From: Porticoccaceae bacterium | Lineage (GTDB): Bacteria; Pseudomonadota; Gammaproteobacteria; Pseudomonadales; Porticoccaceae | Length of the DNA: 5,351 bases | NCBI GenBank assembly: GCA_003491845.1 | Contig: DNBN01000035.1 | Span: 1 to 5,351 of the forward strand | Direction: 5' to 3' | Shown here: in pieces, positions 1-5,329 of the stretch | Layout of the letters: each line of letters starts with the position of its first letter | How positions within the stretch are numbered: the stretch's first letter is position 1 | Program-made: the position numbers and the translations under genes | The notes under the pieces: generated by a model | What the model saw: only the letters and a program-made list of their open reading frames with translations | What the model was told of the DNA's origin: nothing | The model's database searches: none

Positions 1-918
1 TATGAGAATATAGACCTCGGGATGACCCCATGCCCATATTAAATTTACATACATCATTTGATTGCCGCCCATATCTCCAGTGAAAAAGTGTGTTCCCATA
101 TACCGATCAAGGGTTAGCAGAGTGATGCTCACAGTCAAAATAGGAAATGCAACCACAATAAGTACATTGGCACAAAATGAGGTCCAGGTGAATACGGGCA
201 TTTTCATCAAGGTCATTCCAGGTGCACGCATACGCAGTATGGTCACAACAAAATTAATACCAGTTAGGAGCGTACCGATGCCCGAAATTTGTAGCGCCCA
301 AAGCCAGTAGTCGACGCCTACCCAGGGGCTATATTCGATGCCAGAGAGAGGCGGATAAGCAAGCCAACCAGTGGCAGCAAATTCTCCTACAAACAGGGAA
401 ATATTCATTAGTAGAGCGCCGGACACAAATAGCCAGAAGCTTAGAGAGTTTAAAAAAGGGAAGGCGACATCGCGAGCACCTATTTGCAGCGGCACGACAA
501 TATTCATTAAACCTACTATGAGTGGCATAGCGACAAAAAAGATCATAATGACGCCATGAGCGGTAAATATTTGATCGTAGTGCTCCGGTGGCAAATAGCC
601 GGCACCAGATTCACTAGCAACTGCAACCGCTTGCTGTGAACGCATCAGGAGCGCATCACTGAAGCCACGAAAAAGCATGATCATGGCTACAATCACATAC
701 ATGATACCAATTTTTTTATGGTCCACCGATGTAAGCCATTCATGCCAAAGATATTTTAGTTTGCCAAAGTATAATATTGAGCCTATTAAACCTAGTCCAC
801 CGATGGCGACCACAGTGAATGTGGTCATGATGATCGGGTCTTCATAGGGAATAGAGTCTAAAGTTAGTCGCCCAAAAATAGGATCTGGTTCGGTAACAAT
901 AGTGCGATTACTCGACAT
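1..918 (-). CDS. cyoB: Cytochrome bo3 ubiquinol oxidase subunit I, 3' part cut off by window edge
   Basis: Catalytic heme-copper subunit of the cytochrome bo3 quinol oxidase in the inner membrane. It oxidises ubiquinol, reduces O2 to water and pumps protons. The 306 visible residues align with E. coli CyoB 1-291 almost without gaps, apart from 13 extra residues at the N terminus and 2 more before the LPPEHYDQ segment. Quinone-site residues R84, D88, H113 and Q116 match E. coli R71, D75, H98 and Q101. H121 (in FTAHG) is the low-spin heme ligand. D150 (in QIGARD) is the D-channel entry. The last residues hold H299, E301 and Y303 of the HPEVY motif: Cu-B ligand, proton-relay Glu and cross-linked Tyr. 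About 370 residues are missing beyond base 1. The ATG at 916-918 is supported by a strong GGAGG five bases upstream, inside the end of cyoA. The 11-bp overlap with cyoA implies translational coupling. Identification is certain; the break is the window edge, not a mutation. Confidence 0.98.
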   Translation of the reverse strand, partial: MSSNRTIVTEPDPIFGRLTLDSIPYEDPIIMTTFTVVAIGGLGLIGSILYFGKLKYLWHEWLTSVDHKKIGIMYVIVAMIMLFRGFSDALLMRSQQAVAVASESGAGYLPPEHYDQIFTAHGVIMIFFVAMPLIVGLMNIVVPLQIGARDVAFPFLNSLSFWLFVSGALLMNISLFVGEFAATGWLAYPPLSGIEYSPWVGVDYWLWALQISGIGTLLTGINFVVTILRMRAPGMTLMKMPVFTWTSFCANVLIVVAFPILTVSITLLTLDRYMGTHFFTGDMGGNQMMYVNLIWAWGHPEVYILI

Positions 919-1768
919 TTAAACCTCCGGTATAGTGTTCAATTATGTCGCTAAATAAAAGTGGATTAGGGTTACTAAAGTACATTGGTTTTACATCACG
1001 GCTCTTGACTTGAAGTGATTCAAATGCCTGTTGGGTAAGTAAATGTTTTGAGTTTTGCGCTTCTTCCACCCAGTTATCAAATTCCGCCTGACTAGATGCT
1101 ATCGCATTAAACTTCATGCCGGAGAATCCGAAACCACTATAGTTGGTTGACATCCCTTTGTAGGTTCCGGGTTCTGACGCCATCAAGTGCAAGCGATTTT
1201 CCATCCCTGACATCGCATAGATCATGCTGCCAAGGTTGGGGATAAAAAAAGAATTCATAGTGGCATCAGAGGTAACCAAAAATTCCACGGGTTGATCCAC
1301 AACCATTGCCATTTCATTAACCGTTGCAATGCCATGTTCTGGATAAATAAATAGCCATTTCCAATCCATTGCCACTACTTGAATTACCATAGTAGGCTTA
1401 TCAGATTCGATGGGCTTGCGTGGATCTAAAGAATGAGAGGTTATATAGGTTAAAACTCCCAGCGCTAGAATAATTAGGATAGGCACGGTCCAAACAACAA
1501 ATTCTATCTTGTTTGAATGTTCCCAGTTAGGTAGATATTCTTCGCTAGTGTTGTCGCTTCGATACTTGTATGGGAACCAAAGGCTCATTATTAGGACCGG
1601 GATCACCACAATCAACATTATGGCAAAAGACACAATTATCAACCACTGTTGCTCTGCTGCCACTGGACCTTTTGGATCAAAAAGTGCGAATTCGTCACAG
1701 CCACCTAAAAGCAGAAAAAAAATCAGAAGTAGTGGTAATCGTAACCAGTTTTTATATCTACATAACAC
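908..1768 (-). CDS. cyoA: Cytochrome bo3 ubiquinol oxidase subunit II (lipoprotein)
   Basis: Periplasm-facing subunit II of the bo3 quinol oxidase, 286 residues. The signal peptide has basic residues then a hydrophobic run ending in the lipobox LGGC, with C24 as the lipidated cysteine. Two membrane helices follow, at about 41-64 and 89-111, then the cupredoxin domain (about 126-225, with [19 protein letters not shown] and [19 protein letters not shown]). A COX_ARM-like tail spans about 230-278. The CuA ligands of cytochrome c oxidases are absent: the loop reads [10 protein letters not shown], as in quinol oxidases. It is about 29 residues shorter than E. coli CyoA, lacking that protein's His/Met-rich tail. 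The start is GTG at 1766-1768: an in-frame TGA lies four codons upstream, and the next in-frame ATG is inside the first membrane helix. The Shine-Dalgarno is weak (GAG about 11 nt away). The gene is first in the cyo operon, overlaps cyoB, and is preceded by a GbsR-type regulator on the same strand. Confidence 0.97.
   Translation of the reverse strand: MLCRYKNWLRLPLLLIFFLLLGGCDEFALFDPKGPVAAEQQWLIIVSFAIMLIVVIPVLIMSLWFPYKYRSDNTSEEYLPNWEHSNKIEFVVWTVPILIILALGVLTYITSHSLDPRKPIESDKPTMVIQVVAMDWKWLFIYPEHGIATVNEMAMVVDQPVEFLVTSDATMNSFFIPNLGSMIYAMSGMENRLHLMASEPGTYKGMSTNYSGFGFSGMKFNAIASSQAEFDNWVEEAQNSKHLLTQQAFESLQVKSRDVKPMYFSNPNPLLFSDIIEHYTGGLNVE
924..928 (-). promoter_or_regulatory. Ribosome binding site of cyoB inside cyoA
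   Basis: On the minus strand GGAGG is followed by TTTAA and then the cyoB ATG, an ideal Shine-Dalgarno with 5-nt spacing. It lies within the last codons of cyoA (TGGLNVE-stop) and fixes the cyoB start. This start gives CyoB a longer N terminus than E. coli CyoB, whose start would fall at the later Ile-Phe-Gly segment. Confidence 0.85.
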
Positions 1769-1959
1769 TATAGTTCGATCTCATTTAGGGTACACATAAA
1801 AATTTATTGCAGTCCAATGGTTACATCGAACCGATCAGTTTGGTTATCCGCTTATTTTTATGCGCTAGCGCCATCGCTAGGGTTTGGAGAACACTGCGGT
1901 AGTAAATCCTTGTCTCAACTGAGGCCCCCCTCTAAAGATTTACCAAATTCTCCTGAATA
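1769..1959 (-). other. Leader/intergenic region between the GbsR-type gene and cyoA
   Basis: This 191-bp non-coding gap must hold either the cyo promoter or the read-through leader from the regulator gene. Visible structure: a 7-bp inverted repeat GTAAATC (1902-1908) / GATTTAC (1937-1943) enclosing a small GAGG-CCCC-CCTC hairpin (1921-1932), and the CTAGCG/CGCTAG hairpin at 1865-1880. No stem is followed by a T-run on either strand, so I do not call a terminator. I see no promoter with both boxes well spaced on the minus strand; TTGGAC at 1815-1820 lacks a good partner. I found no convincing FNR or ArcA site by eye, although cyo operons are often oxygen-controlled. Confidence 0.5.
1865..1880. 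repeat. Inverted repeat CTAGCG-CCAT-CGCTAG upstream of cyoA
   Basis: Two perfect 6-bp arms are separated by CCAT. The left arm also sits inside a 10-bp palindrome GCGCTAGCGC (1862-1871), so two alternative pairings exist. It is GC-rich compared with its AT-rich flanks and lies about 100 bp before the cyoA start. No U-tract follows in either direction. It could be an operator or an mRNA hairpin in the cyo leader; neither can be decided from sequence. Confidence 0.45.
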
Positions 1960-2523
1960 CTAAGACCGGCCAGAGACTCTGTCGGTTAGATCCAATATTT
2001 TGTTAACGCCAGAGCCAAGTTTTAGAAGTTTCATTAGCCGCTGTGACTTAAGCGTTTGCATCTCATTGAGCCAGCTAACCAGTAGCTCAATTAAATCATG
2101 CATATCATTCATTTTGTTCAATGCATAACTATCTTCACCTGTCGCTTGCTCTTGTAAAAGAACGCTTCTTAGCATGGACAGTGTTGGATCGATCTCTCGT
2201 TTTCTACGCTCCTCAATTAGCGTTCTAGCCATTTCCCAGACATCATCGGGGGTTGTAAAGTAGTCTTTTCTGTCTCCGGCTACGGTTACAGCACGGAGCA
2301 AGTTCCACGATTGAAGTTCTTTCAGCCCCATACTGACATTGGATCTGGAAATGTGCAGTGCCGCACCAATTTGATCAGCATTTAGTGGTTTTTCCGTAAC
2401 TACCAAAAGGGCACACATTTGACCGACTGTCCGGTTAATCCCCCAGCGGCTACCCATTTCTCCAAAATGTTGAATAAAAGATTCTGAATGCGGTGATATT
2501 TCAACATCTAATGAGTCTGACAT
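1960..2523 (-). CDS. GbsR/MarR-family transcriptional regulator
   Basis: A 187-residue winged helix-turn-helix protein of the GbsR branch of the MarR superfamily. Family hallmarks are FIQHFGEMGSRWGINRTVGQ near the N terminus (16-35), the HTH with recognition helix ISRSNVSMGLKELQSW (58-73), the wing VTVAGDRKDYFTT (79-91), and the segment DDVWEMARTLIEERRKREIDPTL (93-115), which starts the helical C-terminal dimerisation part (to about 165). Known members control glycine betaine/choline or compatible-solute genes and usually repress; the ligand of this one is unknown. The ATG at 2521-2523 has an AAGGGA ribosome site 8 nt upstream. A promoter and a perfect palindrome sit immediately upstream, pointing to autoregulation. 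The gene is followed on the same strand by cyoAB after 191 bp, so control of the terminal oxidase is the likeliest local role (inference). The family assignment is firm; target and effector are not. Confidence 0.92.
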   Translation of the reverse strand: MSDSLDVEISPHSESFIQHFGEMGSRWGINRTVGQMCALLVVTEKPLNADQIGAALHISRSNVSMGLKELQSWNLLRAVTVAGDRKDYFTTPDDVWEMARTLIEERRKREIDPTLSMLRSVLLQEQATGEDSYALNKMNDMHDLIELLVSWLNEMQTLKSQRLMKLLKLGSGVNKILDLTDRVSGRS

Positions 2524-2537
2524 TTTGTAATTCCCTT

Positions 2538-2559
2538 AATTTCAGTAATTACTGAAATT
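2538..2559. promoter_or_regulatory. Perfect 22-bp palindrome, probable operator of the GbsR-type regulator
   Basis: The left arm AATTTCAGTAA is followed directly by its exact reverse complement TTACTGAAATT, with no spacer. It overlaps the -10 box of the regulator's promoter, spans the predicted start point (about 2549) and ends one base before the Shine-Dalgarno. A related half-site AGTAATT recurs 27 bp away at 2571-2577, within the promoter spacer. Symmetric sites of this length suit dimeric MarR/GbsR proteins. Bound repressor would block RNA polymerase, so negative autoregulation is the natural reading. Binding itself is inferred. Confidence 0.75.
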
Positions 2560-2584
2560 TAGCAAAATATAGTAATTTGGTCAA
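2556..2584 (-). promoter_or_regulatory. Sigma-70 promoter of the GbsR-type regulator gene
   Basis: On the minus strand the -35 box TTGACC (2579-2584) is separated by 17 bp from the -10 box TAAATT (2556-2561). This matches 5 of 6 and 4 of 6 consensus positions with optimal spacing. The predicted start is near 2549, giving a leader of about 25 nt before the ATG. The -10 box lies partly inside the 22-bp palindrome. Confidence 0.7.
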
Positions 2585-2811
2585 CATTTTTTTTGGGATT
2601 AGTTAACTTTTTCCTTTTGAAGTTTATGTATTTACTTACCCAGTTGGACAGCCACAGCGCTCCCAAATGGCCCGCTACGTCTAATGAGTATAGACGCTTT
2701 AAAAACTAGGTTGCCAGTCATACGATTACGTTTATTATTCACGTTTATCCCAATGGTCGACCAAAACGTATTTTTAATTGCCATGAAATATTTATTACCC
2801 TTGAAAGCTGA

Positions 2812-2839
2812 TTGCCTGAAGCCTCGCAAGTGGTATCAT
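2812..2839 (+). promoter_or_regulatory. Promoter of pyrD (extended -10)
   Basis: The -35 box TTGCCT (2812-2817) is followed after 16 bp by the -10 box TATCAT (2834-2839). TGG directly before the -10 box supplies the TGn of an extended -10 element. The predicted start near 2846 gives a leader of about 48 nt to the pyrD ATG. It is the best-scoring promoter by eye in this stretch. Confidence 0.6.
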
Positions 2840-2870
2840 AAAGGCTAGTTTAGTAATCCATCATTTATGG

Positions 2871-2884
2871 TTTCCCTAAGGAAA
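2871..2884 (+). promoter_or_regulatory. Small hairpin covering the pyrD Shine-Dalgarno
   Basis: TTTCC (2871-2875) can pair with GGAAA (2880-2884) across the loop CTAA. The right arm contains most of the pyrD Shine-Dalgarno AAGGA (2878-2882), which is 11 nt before the ATG, so folding would hide the ribosome site. In enteric bacteria pyrC and pyrD are controlled by a hairpin that hides the ribosome site when transcription starts at a particular nucleotide. Whether this 5-bp stem serves such a purpose is inference, because the predicted start lies about 25 nt further upstream. Confidence 0.35.
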
Positions 2885-2893
2885 TAACGTTTA

Positions 2894-3910
2894 ATGCTTT
2901 ACCCTATTGCGAAAAAAATAATGATGCAAATTGACCCAGAAAAAATTCATGATTGGGTGCTGGGCTTTTTGCAGAAAACAGGAAATAGTTCGTTTAATAA
3001 GTTATATGCTCAAACAGTAAAACCTGACCCAGTTGAAGTTATGGGTATTATGTTTCCAAATCCTGTGGGTTTAGCAGCGGGTTTAGATAAAGATGGTGAG
3101 GCAATAGATGCATTTCATAAAATGGGCTTTGGCCATGTTGAAGTTGGGACCGTCACCCCTCGACCGCAATCGGGCAATTCAAAACCCAGGATGTTTCGGA
3201 TAAAAGATAAGAACGCAATTATCAACAGAATGGGATTTAACAATAAAGGTGTTGATAATTTAGTAGAGAATCTTAGAGCACGTAGATCAGATATTGTAGT
3301 TGGGGTAAATATTGGTAAAAATAAGACCACGCCTATGGATAAAGGCAAGGAAGATTACTTAATTTGCATGGAAAAAGTGTACCCCTATGCGGCTTATATT
3401 ACTGTGAATATTTCCTCACCAAACACGCCAGGTTTAAGATCCTTGCAATATGGCGAGCTTCTTGATGAGCTACTTCGTGAATTGAAAGAGAAGCAAGCGG
3501 AGCTTAAAGAGCGCCATGATAGGTATGTCCCTTTGGCTTTAAAAATAGCACCTGATCTTACTGTTCAAGAGATCGATTCCATTGCAAAATCACTACTTAA
3601 AAATAACTTTGACGCTGTTATCGCGACAAACACTACTCTTGATCGTGAATCAGTAGCGGGCTCACTCCATGCTAATGAGACCGGTGGTCTGAGTGGCTGT
3701 CCGGTTATGGACTTTTCAACCGCGGTCATTTCAAGACTGCACCAAAATCTGGGTACAAAAGTTCCCATAATCGGGGTCGGCGGGATTAACAGTTCAGCGG
3801 ATGCGCAAATTAAATTTGAAGCGGGTGCAGCTTTGGTACAAATTTATACTGGTTTTATTTACCAAGGGCCACCTCTGATTCAAAATATCGTTAATGACCG
3901 GGTGACCTAA
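2894..3910 (+). CDS. pyrD: Dihydroorotate dehydrogenase (quinone), class 2
   Basis: Fourth step of de novo pyrimidine synthesis: FMN-dependent oxidation of dihydroorotate to orotate, passing electrons to ubiquinone at the inner membrane. It has 338 residues against 336 in E. coli, with almost identical numbering. The N-terminal helices (1-45) form the membrane/quinone-binding part that defines class 2. FMN and substrate motifs are AAGLDKDGE (61-69, K66), TVTPRPQ (86-92), NRMGFNN (111-117), [11 protein letters not shown] (172-182, catalytic base S175 and N177), KIAPDL (217-222, K217), ATNTT (244-248, N246), and the phosphate-binding GGLSG and IIGVGGI (292-298). One oddity: GGLSGCP (264-270) has Cys269 where E. 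coli has Arg. The ATG has AAGGA 11 nt upstream. The gene is monocistronic as far as visible, since the next gene converges on it after 50 bp. I see no proper terminator in that gap; an ACAGCTGT palindrome followed by TTT is too small. Confidence 0.98.
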   Translation: MLYPIAKKIMMQIDPEKIHDWVLGFLQKTGNSSFNKLYAQTVKPDPVEVMGIMFPNPVGLAAGLDKDGEAIDAFHKMGFGHVEVGTVTPRPQSGNSKPRMFRIKDKNAIINRMGFNNKGVDNLVENLRARRSDIVVGVNIGKNKTTPMDKGKEDYLICMEKVYPYAAYITVNISSPNTPGLRSLQYGELLDELLRELKEKQAELKERHDRYVPLALKIAPDLTVQEIDSIAKSLLKNNFDAVIATNTTLDRESVAGSLHANETGGLSGCPVMDFSTAVISRLHQNLGTKVPIIGVGGINSSADAQIKFEAGAALVQIYTGFIYQGPPLIQNIVNDRVT

Positions 3911-3960
3911 ACCTGCGATCTGAAGCGTAGTCACTCTTTCTTGTTGGCTTTACAGCTGTT

Positions 3961-4170
3961 TTAATCATAGGGTTGGGTTGACGGCGTCTCTGTTCTCACA
4001 ATAATATCCATGGGCACATTAAAATAATCTGCTAGCACTTTAAGTGTATCAAATTTGAGCGACTTGGTTTCTCCATTAAGATAGCGACTCAGTGTTGGCT
4101 GCGGAATTCCAGTTTCTCTCTCAAGTTCGGATTGATTAATTTGTTTGTCTTGCATCAATTTGATCAGCAT
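3961..4170 (-). CDS. Small Cro/C1-type (XRE) helix-turn-helix regulator
   Basis: A 69-residue protein that is little more than one HTH_3 domain. The HTH runs through INQSELERETGIPQPTLSRYLNGE (11-34), with recognition helix about PQPTLSRYLN (23-32). It is closed by LKFDTLKVLADYFNVPMDII (38-57), the usual final helices, and a short polar tail. It probably binds DNA as a dimer. I prefer ATG 4168-4170, which has AAGGA 11 nt upstream and keeps the whole HTH_3 domain. The same frame stays open to a GTG at 4210-4212, adding 14 residues (83 in total), but that GTG overlaps the GAGG and has no ribosome site of its own. The gene converges on pyrD (50-bp gap) and diverges from the lipase gene. With a large inverted repeat between them, it is a candidate regulator of itself and of the lipase; this is inferred from position only. 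Confidence 0.85.
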   Translation of the reverse strand: MLIKLMQDKQINQSELERETGIPQPTLSRYLNGETKSLKFDTLKVLADYFNVPMDIIVRTETPSTQPYD

Positions 4171-4259
4171 AACTTTTACGGTCCTTGTAGGGTGTGAAGT
4201 CCATTTCTTCACCTCAAACTTAGACCAATATTATTAAAAAAACCAATGTGAATCTGGAA

Positions 4260-4290
4260 ATACTAAAGAAATTGATAATTTCATTAGTAT
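4260..4290. repeat. Near-perfect 31-bp inverted repeat between XRE and lipase genes
   Basis: Two 14-bp arms, ATACTAAAGAAATT (4260-4273) and AATTTCATTAGTAT (4277-4290), pair at 13 of 14 positions (A4267/A4283 mismatched) around the 3-bp centre GAT. No U-tract follows on either strand, so it is not a standard terminator. Its symmetry, AT content and position between divergent genes fit an operator for a dimeric regulator such as the adjacent XRE protein, or a strong RNA hairpin. The pairing is seen directly; the role is inferred. Confidence 0.7.
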
Positions 4291-4352
4291 ACAAAATTGC
4301 TACTGCTAGATTTTTATAGAGACTTTTTGGCTATGTGTCCTTATTCTAAATT

Positions 4353-4380
4353 TTGAAACAGGAATAGAATATCCTATTGA
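4353..4380 (+). promoter_or_regulatory. Tentative promoter of the lipase gene
   Basis: TTGAAA (4353-4358) is followed after 16 bp by TATTGA (4375-4380). The -35 is good and the -10 is mediocre. It would give a leader of about 80 nt containing the TCAGTAGT repeats. Several other AT-rich combinations upstream are about as plausible, so this is weak. Confidence 0.25.
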
Positions 4381-4394
4381 GAGCACTAAATATT

Positions 4395-4411
4395 TCAGTA
4401 GTGTCAGTAGT
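4395..4411 (+). repeat. Tandem TCAGTAGT repeat upstream of the lipase gene
   Basis: TCAGTAGT occurs at 4395-4402 and again at 4404-4411, a 9-bp period. The first copy overlaps an inverted repeat CACTA (4384-4388) / TAGTG (4399-4403). The stretch ATTTCAGTA here is also the core of the palindrome arm upstream of the GbsR-type gene. It may be a weak regulator site or chance. Confidence 0.35.
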
Positions 4412-4468
4412 CTCTGAGATTGGTGGATGTTCTGATAAGCTATTGATTTTTTTGGGGGAAATTTCTCG

Positions 4469-5329
4469 ATGCTACCAATAAATTACTATAAAACATTACG
4501 AATGGGTAAAAAATATCAGACTCAAAATTCACTTTCTCCGGCATTAGCTTGTGCTCTTGCATACCAATCTGAGTCCGACATAGTGTCTCAAGCGTTATTG
4601 TGGGGCTATGACAAAGCAATATTTTTTGAAGTTCAAAAGGGTTCGAGTGTTGATACCCAATGTTATGTAATGGCTGATCAGCAACATGCAGTCATTGTGT
4701 TTCGAGGTAGTGATAATATGAAAGATTGGTTGGCCAACTTTTCTGCCGTAACTGATGCTGGCCCACTTACAAAAACAAGAGTTCACGAGGGATTTCAGGA
4801 TACTCTTTTTCCCGCAGTGATTAGGCTCACAGCTATTCTGGATCAATACAATTGTAAAGATAAAAAAATATGGATCACAGGGCATAGTTTAGCTGGGGCT
4901 TTGGCATCTCTTTATGCGGGTATGCTTTCTGAAAATGGTTACAATGTTTATGGTCTGTATACATTTGTCAGCCCTAGACCTGGTGATGCCGCTTTCGCCG
5001 AAGCGCTTAATGATAAAATTGAAGGTCTTCATTATCGTGTGGCGAACGCCGGAGATATTGTCCCACATCTGCCTCCGGAACCTTTTTTTAGTCATTCGGG
5101 AAAGCGAATTATTTTAAAAGACCATAAACGAGAAACAACTAAAAGATCATGGTTTCAGCAACGCGTTGAGGTGCTTAAGGAATTTATTAAAAATGTAGGC
5201 AACGCTCTTGATGTAAGTGACAATCATCGGTTAAATGATGATCAAGAAAGTTATCTACCTCGCCTTATTGAGGATCTCCAGCGGGACGTACAAAAATTAG
5301 CAGCTAAAGAAAAAGGTTTGAAATTTTAA
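4469..5329 (+). CDS. Class 3 lipase family protein (alpha/beta hydrolase), cytoplasmic-looking
   Basis: A 286-residue protein of the lipase class 3 family (Lipase_3), predicted to hydrolyse carboxylic esters of lipids; the substrate is unknown. Motifs in order: HAVIVFRGSDNMKDWLANF (73-91), the oxyanion-hole strand and loop; VHEGFQ (105-110), typical of the family; WITGHSLAGALASLYAG (135-151), the nucleophile elbow with S140; YTFVSPRPGD (164-173); and NAGDIVPHLPP (193-203), with D196 as the likely acid. The likely catalytic His is H253 (in DNHRLNDDQESYL), giving the order Ser-Asp-His. The elbow reads GHSLA instead of GHSLG, breaking the classical GxSxG. The N terminus has no signal peptide or membrane segment, so the protein is probably cytoplasmic or leaves by another route. 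A charged helix (262-283) ends it. ATG 4469 is preceded by GGGGGA at 9 nt; an in-frame ATG at codon 12 is less well supported. Only 22 bases follow, with no visible terminator. Confidence 0.9.
   Translation: MLPINYYKTLRMGKKYQTQNSLSPALACALAYQSESDIVSQALLWGYDKAIFFEVQKGSSVDTQCYVMADQQHAVIVFRGSDNMKDWLANFSAVTDAGPLTKTRVHEGFQDTLFPAVIRLTAILDQYNCKDKKIWITGHSLAGALASLYAGMLSENGYNVYGLYTFVSPRPGDAAFAEALNDKIEGLHYRVANAGDIVPHLPPEPFFSHSGKRIILKDHKRETTKRSWFQQRVEVLKEFIKNVGNALDVSDNHRLNDDQESYLPRLIEDLQRDVQKLAAKEKGLKF

Larger units (their letters stand above)
2524..2893. other. 370-bp divergent intergenic region between the regulator and pyrD
   Basis: The left 60 bp carry the regulator's promoter and operator, and the right 80 bp the pyrD promoter and leader. 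In between (about 2590-2810) I see no convincing gene. The only longer open frame there, on the minus strand at 2632-2829, starts with TTG, has no ribosome site, overlaps the pyrD promoter and resembles no family I recognise. Minor structure: a 6-bp inverted repeat CGTCTA (2678-2683) / TAGACG (2691-2696) with a 7-nt loop, and a direct repeat ACGTTTAT at 2728-2735 and 2741-2748 (13-bp period). Neither has a clear role. Confidence 0.6.
4171..4468. other. AT-rich divergent region between the XRE gene and the lipase gene
   Basis: It holds no convincing gene apart from a 22-codon open frame at its left edge (4136-4204, minus), discussed as a finding. It contains the 31-bp inverted repeat (4260-4290), a small AATAG/CTATT inverted repeat around 4362-4377, a TCAGTAGT tandem repeat (4395-4411) and the strong lipase ribosome site GGGGGA (4454-4459). 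For the XRE gene I see only a weak minus-strand -10 (TAATAT near 4230-4235) without a good -35. Confidence 0.5.

Noticed and set aside
62..559. Plus-strand open frames across the left end
   Set aside because: They are antisense to cyoB, whose minus-strand translation matches CyoB residue by residue.
1509..1799. Plus-strand open frames opposite the 5' part of cyoA
   Set aside because: Shadows of cyoA; low-complexity translations with no family resemblance and no ribosome sites.
1815..1845. FNR/ArcA-type site or a sigma-70 promoter before cyoA
   Set aside because: CTGAT-N4-TCGAT is too far from the FNR consensus, and TTGGAC has no -10 box at normal spacing.
2632..2829. 65-codon minus-strand frame in the regulator/pyrD gap
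   Set aside because: It starts with TTG, has no Shine-Dalgarno, overlaps the pyrD promoter and resembles nothing I recognise; the internal ATG at 2782-2784 also lacks a well-placed ribosome site.
2867..2887. Six-codon frame (MVSLRK) overlapping the pyrD Shine-Dalgarno
   Set aside because: It has no ribosome site of its own and is short enough to occur by chance.
3911..3960. Bidirectional terminator between pyrD and the XRE gene
   Set aside because: Only a spacerless 8-bp palindrome ACAGCTGT before TTTT is present; it cannot form a stable stem-loop.
4260..4290. Intrinsic terminator reading of the 31-bp inverted repeat
   Set aside because: AT-rich stem with no U-tract on either side, and it lies upstream of both flanking genes rather than after one.
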